Under the pieces are notes generated by a model. It did no database searches and had not been told where the DNA came from. It was given only the letters and a program-made list of their open reading frames with translations. Made by a program: the position numbers and the translations under genes. Below are positions 1 through 10,380 of a stretch of 64,000 bases of DNA, one piece after another. The stretch spans positions 434,001 to 498,000 of the forward strand of contig JADNRV010000003.1 of the NCBI GenBank assembly GCA_015499995.1. Direction: 5' to 3'. Every line of letters begins with the position of its first letter. The first letter of the stretch is position 1. The stretch is from Flammula alnicola. Lineage: Eukaryota > Basidiomycota > Agaricomycetes > Agaricales > Strophariaceae.

Positions 1-1681
1 CGGGCCGACAAGACCTGTATGGCGCTTATATGTTTTTATTTCAATAAAATATTAAGTATGCTTGCATTCAGCCAGATTCCACCCCCAGTAAGAGACTGTA
101 ATGCGGGCGTGTCTGAATCCGATTTCGTGGAACTATATACGACGCGAACTTATTTCTTTATTCACAGTCAAATACGGTTACCCCCATGAAAGATAAATAA
201 ACGCGTCGACGCCGGACCCGGAGGCGACTTGGAATAGGAAAAAATCTCCTGAAATAGGAAACTTAGCGCTGATCACCATCGCAACGAGAAGGCTGCCGTG
301 TTATAACTCGGGTCCGGCTTTGAGAAAACCCAGAGTGTCGACAATCAACCAACGACGATACGGGGCGGCCGAACGAAAAACAAGAATAAAACCCAAGTTT
401 ATTATTCCAGAGAGGATATGTGTGCGTGCGTATGCAAGTATATATAGTAGGTAGCAGTATGGTATGCGATGGACTGTGGATATGCGTAAGTAGGAATATG
501 TTGATGCTGAGCTAGTATAATATAATGTAATGCGGAAATAGATCGACAGAGAGCGAGAAAGGGGGAAAGATGCTGGGAGTTTGACTATGCGGCGGGCGAT
601 GAAATTGTGATCGAGGCGTATGTGTGGTGCGTGTGATGAATGTGTAGGAGAGTAATCGATATAAGGGTAATAGGCAAGCAGGCAGGCAAGGTACTCGTAC
701 TCGTACTCGGCACATCGTGCACGAAAAAGGGAAAGAAAAAAAGGTAAAATACACAAGTCAAGAAAAGAAAAAAGCAGAACAGGCCAGAACCGCCCACAAC
801 GGAGGGCTGGAACCACATGGAAAGAGAAAAAAAAAGGAAGCTGTGGGAAGTAGAAACGACGAAAAACTATGATGTGTGATGCGAAAACCCCGGGCGGATG
901 CAAGCTCTGAACCAGTGACGAATACGATGATGACACCGAACGGGCATATCGACAGGGGATGCGTAAGGAGGCCGGTTGGTGATTAGTTGGTTCGCCTTAT
1001 GTGCTGGTAAGTAATTGAATGGGCGTCAGGTCGGATGATGCATGGTGTCGTAATATAACTCGGGGCCGTCAACGGGTCACTGACGTATATCCAAGTAAGT
1101 GTGTTTGATGACCGACCATACCACGGGCAAGGCCATATTGCGTTCGTTACAGCAACAGCGGTGACGTTTGCTGACAACGAACATATTATAAACGCTCGCC
1201 GAGTTGAGACAAACAGAAGTGGTGTCGATCGATCCAATAAAATATGCGCAAGAGCCGTAGGTAGCATGAGCAAATGTCCGAAGAAGAAATGCGGGCGTTC
1301 CAAAAGGTTTGGTATCGTGTCGGTCGTAATTTATGCAAGGTTGTTTTGGAAAATATCTTGGGTACAATGTTTTTCGTTCCATACGATGATGATGTCGGGT
1401 CTCGTCCTGCATAATCCACATGATATATCAAGCGCCGCTATCCAAGTCCAAGTTTCGAGTCCAAACGCGCGTTGCGTGCATGCGGGTATGCGCAGGCGAG
1501 ACGTAGGCCAAGGCGCTGGTGCCGTTGAAGGCCAAATGTTCGCATTCGCTCGTTTGCTCAGCGCTACGTGACGCTCCTCGCCTGCCTCTGACTAGCCCCA
1601 CGGCAGGTCAACAAACCACGTCCGTCCGTCGCACATCCTCATCCGTCACAACACGCGCGCCTACGCCCTCCCAAGCGGCCC
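1..1681. other. Intergenic, no supported gene
   Basis: I see no supported gene. Positions 420-860 are purine-rich on the + strand (pyrimidine-rich on the - strand), as is common in fungal promoters and 5' leaders. A short (GTACTC)3 microsatellite lies near 691-708. Open frames on both strands here have compositionally skewed, unrecognisable products. The part next to 1682 probably holds the 3' UTR of the Hsp20-domain gene. Confidence 0.5.
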
Positions 1682-3380
1682 CTACCGCGACGCACTCCAC
1701 GAAACCGGCAAGACCCTCCTCGGAATAACAACCCTCAACATCACGCCATCAAACTCTGCCCTTACTTGCACCAGGTCCGCATCGTAGCCAAACGATATCC
1801 TGCGCTCAAAGTGGCCTGCACAAAACATTGATCAGTACACCATTTCGCTCAACCCAAAAAAATGGCAACGCACCACCGCCATTCTCCCAACTATCAGCCA
1901 CAACATGCAATATCCTCCTCCTCTTCGTCGCCAGCGTGATGCCCTCCCTGCTAAACCCAGGCAGCCTCACAAGCAACTTGTACTCGCCCGGCGTCGTCTC
2001 AATCTCGATCCAGCTATCCGCCGGCGGGGGCCCGTGGCTGAGGAACGGCACATACGGCGCCTGCGACCGTGAAGACGGGTGCGTCATGTCATCGGTAGGC
2101 TGCACGGGCAGGATGCGGGGCGGTTCCGGCGGTGGCGGGGACGAACTACCCGAGCACATCGGCGGGGAGGCGAGCGCCACGGAGGAGCCAGGTGCGGAGG
2201 AGCGGGACATGGCCGTTGTCAGGGACGATACCAGGGACGTGCTCTGCAGCTGGGACGGTGTCATGAAACGACGCATGGCGGTCCATTCTAATGACGCAGG
2301 TGCACTCGGTTGTGTGGGGGGAGGCTGTGGAGCGCGGAACGGGGATACAGGCCGCGTGGTGGGCCGTGACTCATCTCGACTGGGCGCTGGAGCAGGGTTA
2401 GGTGACTGCGATTGAGAGTCGTCAGCGGCGCTGCGGGAGGCTGCTCCGGAATGCTTGTCGGCGGATGGAAACGATGCGTCGGTATTAAAGCTAGAGACAG
2501 TCGTTGTGATGGAGTTTGCACTATCAGAAGATGAGGAGGATGAGGAGCTGGAGGACGGTGACCTTGATTCGTCGACGGGTTGACAACGGAGTCCGGGTAT
2601 TGGCGTTGAAGTTGCTGAATGTGACGACGGCACTTCTGTTGACGACGACGGGACGGGGTCGGTATCCGATACGGACATAGCCATCGCCGAAGAAGAAATG
2701 GGGGTATCCGAGGTGGGATTCGCTCTGGGCAGGGCGTAAAATGGAATTTGGGATGGCATGGGGAGGCTCGCTGACGAATACCTGTCGAGCCAGGTGGTAG
2801 ACATTAGCGGCAAGTTTTGGATCGATTCAGAGGGCGATTGATGCTGGCGAAGATAGGAGGACAATGTGGATGAATAAGAATCTGAATGGGCGTCGGGCAA
2901 GGAGAGCGGGCGAGAGGGAAAAAGCAGAGTCGCCGGGGATGCTCCTGCACGGGAAGTGACTTGAGGTGCTAGTTGATCGCTGGGCCTCGAATTTCTACTC
3001 TCTGTCGCTTGGGCGGAGGGTTGGGGACATGGCACAGCAGACGAACTTGAAGCGAGGGACATTGATTGGGAGAGGTTGAGGGAATCTTGTTGGCTGAGAC
3101 GGGTCGGTGACTGAGGACGGGATGAGGTGCCAGCGCTTTGCCTTTGGAAGGTACCAAACCAAGGAGGCGAATGGGGTGGATGTATGGTTGGAGACAGAGA
3201 TGGTGAATACGAGTCAAGAACGGGGGAAATGATCTCGGAGTGTGGGGACGGAAGAGGGATTTGTCGGGGGGAGTTGAAGGAAGCGTGTTGAGAAGAGTCT
3301 TGGGAAGCTGTGTATAGAAACATTAGTCAAAAGCACAAGGAGGGGCTCGAGGAAGACATACAAAAATACGAGTCTGGCAT
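1682..3380 (-). CDS. Hsp20/alpha-crystallin-domain protein with long disordered N-terminus
   Basis: Predicted exons 3380-3362, 3307-1874 and 1815-1682 give 528 aa. The first ~430 residues are low-complexity Ser/Pro/Thr-rich, including a poly-Ser run, and look disordered. From about residue 435 an alpha-crystallin domain begins (ETTPGEYKLLVRLPGF), and the last exon supplies its second half (GHFERRISF ... VRAEFDGVMLRVVIP). Splicing across 1816-1873 is needed to complete the domain, which supports the model. The 19-nt first exon (MPDSYF) was chosen because a GTATGT donor and an ACACAG acceptor at 3308 join it in frame. Small heat-shock proteins are ATP-independent holdases; classical ones are 150-250 aa, so this is an atypical member and may act as a scaffold or regulator. 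Domain call firm, function open. Confidence 0.8.
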
Positions 3381-3459
3381 TTCAAGTGGTGGTAATTGGG
3401 AAAGAGAGAGTGTTGCTCTTAACTGCACGCTCCGAGCCGACATCAAATCAACAACAAAT

Positions 3460-3467
3460 TGACGTCA
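3460..3467 (-). promoter_or_regulatory. Perfect CRE/ATF palindrome TGACGTCA upstream of the Hsp20-domain gene
   Basis: TGACGTCA lies 80 bp upstream of the predicted start at 3380. In fungi this 8-mer is the binding site of ATF/CREB-type bZIP factors such as Atf1, which respond to stress kinases. That would suit a stress-protein promoter, but the link is inference. I saw no clear heat-shock element array beside it. Confidence 0.4.
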
Positions 3468-5434
3468 TTTTATTAGCCCCTCACTCTAGGCCCTGTTCCC
3501 CGCTCTTCTCCGACCCGCGCGTCCCTCTGAGTCTTTCATCACAGTCTATGGCGTCATACATTTAATGAATATACCGCCAGCAACATCCGAGTCACCATTC
3601 CTGCTACCTACCTCGACTGCACCGTCTCCTATAGTACTTGACGCCAATGCTCCGCACATCATCTAAACTTTCCTCGGACCTCTAGACCCACATAATCCAT
3701 ATGTTCTGCGCCACAGCACCCTCTTTCATCATTTTCAAATTCTGAGAGACGATCCCGCTCCCTCATTCTTCGAGGCTGCATGGGGCTCCTGCTCATGTCA
3801 TCCCCTAGCATTTCACTTTCCATGGGGCGCTATGCACCACTCCGCCCGGAGAGCCGCCAACTCTTGGCCAAACACAAATCAATTCCACCTGTTTTTTTTC
3901 TATCATACGACTCGCGAATTCTCTGGCTCGCCGTCGCTCAGCAAGCATTTTTGCCGCTCCAACACCACGCTTCCTCTCTTTAATGTCTCACTTCCGCGGC
4001 CGTGGTCCTACTCTATTCAGTTTTCGCTCTCGGCGACCTCAGAGTCTCTCACCCTGATAGTCTAAGATGCGTATCGATGCCACAGTACCGCAGTCTGCCG
4101 ATGCACCACAAGTTCTGATGCGAACTTTCTACTCGCACCACAGCACTCCACTGGCACACCTTGTAATGTGAAATCTTCACAGGTCTCCATTCGTCCGTCT
4201 GCATTGCACTGGTCGATTGACGCAGAGGTCGGCGTCCCGCTTTGTTCTCTACATGTAACCCCTTCGAAGCAGTATTACTTGTCTAACCCCATATCCAATA
4301 ACCCTCCCATATCCAATAACCCTGTATCCAATTGCACCGGTGCTCCACGTTATTTATCTATGTATAGATCAGTATCGCCCTCCGGATTGATATCAACCCA
4401 AACCCCCCGGTGGATTGACCGCTCCTCGCCGCTCCTCTTTCCCGGTAATTCACACTTGGAAGCTAGATTGATTATAAATCCCTTCAACCCGTGTGCCAGG
4501 GTCCATAGCATCATGCACATTGCAGATATAATTTTTGCCAAATGCGTGGCAGAGGGACGCTATGTAAGCGCCGTTGTGGATCCGTCAAGTAGGCATCAGA
4601 AGTGCGACGTCGCAGGCTTTACTTGAGTCCTCGTTTTGTCTTCCTATTCGTGGAACCAAGGCTAATGCTTAAATGTGGTGCAGGTTTTATTTCATGTCTC
4701 GCGTGTGCGGCGGAATTCAGCAGCAGCTTGTGCAAGCCGAGCCATCTCGCGCTGTTAAGTGTGCATGCTAGCATGTACTTGCTAAAAGCGAGACGGTGCG
4801 ACTTAATTCCATGTAAAGCATCCTCAGACCTTGTACTCGATGTTCGCCGTCTACGTAAAGTCCTTCGAGTTCTCAAGTTCCTTGGACGCGGTTTTCCCAC
4901 CAAACCCTGATGTTGGAGCGACTCGCTCCACTTGTTGGCAAGTTGCCATTGAATGTCGACGTCGGCTGATGAACTTGAACAAGTGTGTCGGCATCTCCGA
5001 GGTGCTTATCTTGCGCTCCCTCACACGACTGCGTCTTCCGTTCAGCCTCTTTTGCGCGCGTGGGTTGGCTCCAGAGGTCTATTTGATATTAGGCAGGACC
5101 TTGCAATTAGGGTCTTGATGCATTTATTTAAATAACGGATGGGTTGGGAGATAGGTTTTCAGCGAGGATGAAGTACTACGTACTTATTGAATTGGTTCTT
5201 TGTCCTCTTTGAAGAATTACCTGGATCATACCTTTGGCAACATAAATCTACAGACTTTGACAATATCTCGCATTCAACCCCACACCCCAATTCCGGGCTC
5301 GGTCGCTATTGGTTTTATAACGCGTCTTTCGCCATTACGAGCTTTGATATCTTTCTGTATGGAACGTGGAAGCAAGCCGTGGCCAGCCGGTAAGTGGTAC
5401 CTCCGTGATGATATTGATGATGTTCTCATTTACT

Positions 5435-5757
5435 AATACGTGTTGAATGATTTAATATCTTTGATAAGACGAAAGATGCTGGCAGGTGCGTTGCGTGTGT
5501 GTTGACTTACGTGCGGCGCCTTCTTCTGCCACTTCATCAGGGTCTTTCGGGAGATATATATTACGAGAATTTCTGCTCCATCGTCGCACTGCACCTTGAT
5601 TATTTTCTCATATGCATTTAATACGTGATTTAATAGCTTCGATAAGATGAAAGATGCTGGCATCTGTGTTGCGTGTGTGTTGGCTTACGAGCGGCGCTTT
5701 CTTCTGCGACTTCATCGGAATTTCTGCTCCATCGTCGCAGCGCCTTGATTATGTTAA
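5435..5757. repeat. Imperfect tandem duplication, two units
   Basis: Two diverged direct copies, roughly 5435-5611 and 5619-5757. Both begin with TAATACGTG, share GAAAGATGCTGGCA, then TTGCGTGTGTGTTG, then TTCTTCTGC, and close with GAATTTCTGCTCCATCGTCGCA and GCCTTGATTAT. The second unit lacks ~35 bp present in the first. Neither unit keeps an open frame of note. Confidence 0.75.
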
Positions 5758-5926
5758 TTACTTAGCAAGTTGACCTCTCGGCCCCACTTCATGAGGTTCA
5801 ACTTCTCGTTAAATTAATAAGGTGGTCGCGCAGTGAGGCTCAGGTCATCGAGGTGGAAAACAAGTCTTCTAAGTATCTTCTATAGCACCACAGATGTCCA
5901 TCAGAATTTGTTTAACCGTTTGTAAG

Positions 5927-5952
5927 CCCAGGAACTCCCGGAAGTTCCTGGG
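5927..5952. repeat. Perfect 10-bp inverted repeat with 6-nt loop
   Basis: CCCAGGAACT and its exact reverse complement AGTTCCTGGG are separated by CCCGGA. No T-run follows that would suggest a polymerase III stop. It may be a protein-binding palindrome or a remnant of a small inverted-repeat element. Confidence 0.6.
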
Positions 5953-6730
5953 AGTGTTATTTACCAGAGGAATTTATTCCACAGAAAGTTACCAAAAAAT
6001 CTTGCTAATGGATGGGAAGTTGGGCCTCCAAACTGAGTTTAAATCAGGATTCAATGCATAATCGAGTACCTACTTACTTACAATTTCCGTCTGGATGTTT
6101 TGTGGGTGCTGGTCGCTTGCCCCCACAAAAAGGTCTAGACTGTGTGAGATGGTTGGAAAAAGCTAGTCCCCGAGGTCCCGTCCGTGCGATTAACGCCGTC
6201 ACGCGTCAACCTCAGTTTGCATAATGTTCCTTTTACGGCTTTTTTAGGAGCGTCAACAGGGCGATCACTCATCCCTGCATTACTATTAGCGCCTTGCTCA
6301 TCGCTGGGTTAGTTTGGTGATTTCGGCCTCCTTTTATCGCCTTTTCGCATCTTAGTCACCAACTCACCAACTTGAACCAGTCGTTCACGCTACGATGTCT
6401 TTCGAAGTTTGTGACTCGTAGCTGGAGAGGAAGTTGTCTGTTGGGCGCGTCAACCCGACTCCCGAGATTGGATGAATAGGGGGAAAACCTTCAACGGAAT
6501 CAAGTCGCGCTTCAAGCTATGTTCGCGTCGCGTATTGGCCTAGCCGTCCCTTTTGCAAGTCCGCCAGGACATAGCGAACACATGGGGGGACATCTTTGTC
6601 GAAGCAGCTGCGAATCTCCTTTTCAAAACGGCTTTCGACTTGCTGTATGAAAACCTAGTTGGTTTCGGAATACTTAGCCATTCAGCGACTCATTTTCCCC
6701 CCATTTCGTTGGCATTCAAGACCTTCAAGG

Positions 6731-9700
6731 ATGCTAGGACCGCGCAGCATGGATGCAGGCACACCCGCTTCCGGTCCAAGGTCATCCCAACCAGCTCAAT
6801 CGCAGTACCCTGGCCATGATCACGACCGTAACGACTCTGCGTACGGAGGTGTAGCTCGGACACCTGCACAGCGCCTCATCGATCGCTACGAGCGCCTCAG
6901 CACCCCGCCTCTCAGCCCACAGACACCACCCGCGTTGATGCGCAACAAGTCGACGTACAGGCGTCAGTATGTGTATGACTACAACGTCGCAGCGAGCACG
7001 CTGGCCATGCACGACTCGGACAGGGATAAGGAGAAGAAGAAACACACGCTCGGCGGGGGGTTGAAGAAGGAGGGCAAGTCGCCGATCCGGCAGAGCCTGC
7101 GGAATTTGTTGTCGGTTATCAAGAAGGGCGCTGGGGGGTTGACGAAGCGCAACTTGTCGGAGGATAGACTTGGTGTGCCTGGTGTGCCAGGAGGCAGGTC
7201 GTCCGGCGAAGATGTGGGTATAGGATCATCGGCGAATGGTGCTGGCCAGAAACTGAATTCTCAAGGAGGCGCATCCGGCGCTGCAAATCCGTCGCGGCCG
7301 AGGAAGAAAATGACAGGCCCGCTGCTCTACCTCACTCGCGGCGCGCAGCTTCTCTCGCCGGACGTCCCAGGCCCATTGATGTGGACGACATGCAGCGTCA
7401 CGCTCGACGAGAACAAGCTCATCGTGTCTTCTTTCACAGGCGATATGGAGCTAGCCATCCATGAGATCGTGTTGTCGCGGTGTTCGGATATCCGATCCTT
7501 GTCTGCGTCGCAGCTGAGTGCGGAAGAGGCGACTCTGCTGGACGGGGCGCCAGAGGGCGATAAGATGAAGGTTTTTGAAGTCCTGTTTGAGGGAAGGGAG
7601 AGAGAGAAATTCGCGGCCAAGTCAGTCAGGGAGAGGGCTGGGTGGATTAGTGCTATTTGGTACGTCTTTTTTTTTGCCCTCTTTTTTAAGGAATTTTTTG
7701 AAGTAAAAAAATCTGTACATGTAGGGATGCTATTCTACCGAAACAAAAAGGTATTGCGCTAGAGAATGAACCTCCAGGATCGTTAGCAATGTCTGAAGAA
7801 GATGACAAGGCAACGCTACCTCTCGCGAGTCCTATACCAACCCCTCTTCCACAACTTAGCAACCTCCTTCAGCCCTCGTTTTCCGACCGCTCTTTGCCTC
7901 CACTTCCGCCCGTGTCTCCTTTACCCCCCGTAGCTTCTCTCTCTATCCCAGAAAATAACAATAAAAAACCACAAAATCTCCATCTAGACCTCTCTGAATT
8001 GCAAGGCCCAATTTCGCCAAGCATATATCCCCCGACATCTCAAGCGCCGTCCTCGGTAGGCTCGTCGACAGTCGGTGGCAGACCACGAAATTTGCACCTG
8101 AACACTAGCAGTCTAATTTCACCTAGCATATACCCACCTACGTCTCGTCCTGGGTCATATTTCCTCGGCTCGCCCATTAGTTCCACCACTGGCTCTGCGT
8201 GTCCTAGCAGCCCTTCTGTCGCTAACCTTAGCCAGTTGTCCGTTGTCCGACAGCGGCTAGCCCAGATCGAGCGAAACCACTCGCAGCTCTCTGCGCAGAG
8301 TGAGTTGACAGCGGACTCGTCGACCCCTACTCCGAGCCCTGTGTCGTCTTCAGGCTGGTCGAAGAGAGATGCTGTGTTTCATAATGCCAGTGCTCGGACT
8401 TTGTCGCAGGCGAAAAGTCCAACTGCGAGTGCCGCGGAGGATGGCGAAGTGTCAGCTTCTCGTTCACGCACGAGTACTCGAACGGAGAAGCATAAAGATG
8501 ATGTGCATGATTCTGTGCCTTTGCGACATACCTCGGGCCATCGAAGCAGGCAACGCGAAGAACAGCTAGACAAGGATCTGCCTCCTCCTCGACTTCCGGA
8601 ACCTGGACCTTCAAAGGACGACGTCCGCAAAATTTCTAGAGCGATAGCAGATATTCAAGGTGTGCTCGGAGGCGAGTCTGGGTATCCGACTGTCCATCAG
8701 ATGGTTGTAAGCCTCGAACACCGTGCCAAAGGAGATAAGAAAGCTTTGCGGGATATTCAAGGCACGCTGACGGCTTTGGGAGAACGTGTCACTGATGCTG
8801 TGGCTGCCGCCGCAAGAAACGCGCATTCAAATAGTGAACTTCTTACCAAGACCGAAGCTGGGCCGTCTGAGAGCCAGGAAGGCGTCATGCGGGTTCTTGA
8901 AGAAATTAAAGAACGGTTGGCAAAGGATTTCCCTGCTCTGGCGAACAAGCTCCAGGAAATGAAAGAAGCCCAGGACAAGATGTCGACGATGGATAATATA
9001 GCAAGGACATCGTCTTCTCCTGGTTATAATTCAAACGATCAGGCTGTGGCGGACCTTCAACCAGTGCTCGACAAGCTGGAGGAAATTCGAACATTATGCA
9101 ATACCCCTCCAAAAAAGGAAGAGAAAGTAGAGATCAAAGCAGAGGATAAACCATCAGAGGTAAGCCTTGCTTTCGTTTATAACGAAAATCGGTTTCTGAT
9201 ATTCATTGAAGCATGTTGACAAAATCTTGAGCCTTATCCAAGAAGACAGCCATAAGCAAACTCTGCTGGCCCAGCAACAAGCCGACAGTGTTCGGTATCT
9301 CAATGAACTTAACACGGTATGCGTGATTCTTGAATCATTTCTCTCATTTCTCTAATGTTTCCCTGAATTCACGTTGCATTCCTGAAGTGGCTTGAGGCAT
9401 TTGTCAACAACGGAACTTCGCAAATCCAAGGCATTTCTATGAACATCGACCGTTTATGTAGGGAGATGGGGTTCAGCGCAGAGGAGACTAGTGGCCGCCT
9501 TCAGGACAACTCTCAGCCAAATCTTGTGAATGATATCCGGCAACTAGTGACAGGCATGAAGGCTAGAGACCAGAACTTCGCGGCTCTCCAGGCTGCTGTG
9601 CATAGCTTGCTCGAAGTTTTGACCGCATCCCAAAATGAGAAAGGAGCAGGCGGGTCGTTCATCTCTAGAAAACGGCCTATTGACTTACACCAAGGATTTC

Positions 9701-10270
9701 GATTTGGATAGATTCACAGGCGATAGCTGGGCTGATAGATCGCCAGCGTCATGATCAACAGATTTTATTTACAACGTTCACGAATGGTTTGTCTCTTTCC
9801 TCATACGTATATTTCGGAGCTAACATGCCTGATAGAAATTTCTGGAGAGATTAAAGGAGAGAGGCTGCGGTTCGTGGAGGCCATGAAAGAGGCTACTGCG
9901 ATCAATGTCCAAAGCAAGTAATCTTATTGCTACACTCATTGTGTGAAGTTTTTGACTTGGCCTCTAGTGCACGTTGAACAGTTCAAGCAGGAATTAGGCC
10001 GCGAAGTCATGGCCATGACGGAGGAAGTGGGCCGCCTTCATCGAGAAAAGCAACTCATTGAGAATCAAATTTCTGACCTCTTCTCATTCTATTCAAAACA
10101 CAAGCAATCAGATATGGTTTGTGCTGGTCTCCTTCCTTCATCAATTCTTGCTTAAAGAGTCGTAGCCTTTGCAGACAATTCAAGAGAATGTTGGTATACC
10201 TACAAGACAAGCACCTCGCGCCAATATACCACGGTCGCACCATCGTCTTTTGCCATATCCGCGTCAATGA
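6731..10270 (+). CDS. PH-domain and coiled-coil protein
   Basis: Predicted exons 6731-7659, 7725-9159, 9212-9316, 9388-9653, 9695-9786, 9836-9913, 9968-10116 and 10175-10270 give 1049 aa. The N-terminal ~190 residues are disordered and basic. A PH-like domain spans roughly residues 190-316, ending in the conserved Trp helix (RERAGWISAIW). A Pro/Ser-rich linker follows, then a long helical, charged C-terminal half likely to form coiled coil (for example EEIKERLAKDFPALANKLQE). The seventh exon is joined by a GC-AG intron (9914-9967, donor GCAAGT). The 41-nt intron 9654-9694 is short and its exact ends are less sure. Start ATG 6731 (MLGPRSMD) has AAGGATG context; ATG 6751 is an alternative. It probably acts at membranes or the cortex through the PH domain; I cannot name an orthologue. 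Confidence 0.75.
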
Positions 10271-10380
10271 TCGTTGGTCCTTACTTGGCTAATGTTGCGT
10301 TGGTTGAACGCTACTCGAATTCATGTCTCGCGAAATAAATAATTTATTCTTAAATAAGTCATATATACATAAAGTTAAAG

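Larger units (their letters stand above)
3381..6730. other. Long intergenic region
   Basis: About 3.3 kb without a recognisable gene, upstream of both flanking genes, which diverge from it. It holds a tandem duplication (5435-5757), a perfect 10-bp hairpin (5927-5952) and a short ~16-bp direct repeat with core ATATCCAATAACC near 4289-4325. Open frames up to ~150 aa have no recognisable domain. The part just before 6731 is probably the promoter and leader of the PH-domain gene. Confidence 0.5.

Noticed and set aside
301..936. Open frame of 211 codons on the minus strand
   Set aside because: The product is a skewed Phe/Ser/Tyr/Leu string from a pyrimidine-rich strand, with no domain and no splice logic.
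1101..1571. Open frame of 156 codons on the plus strand
   Set aside because: No recognisable motif; probably chance in a GC-rich 3' flank.
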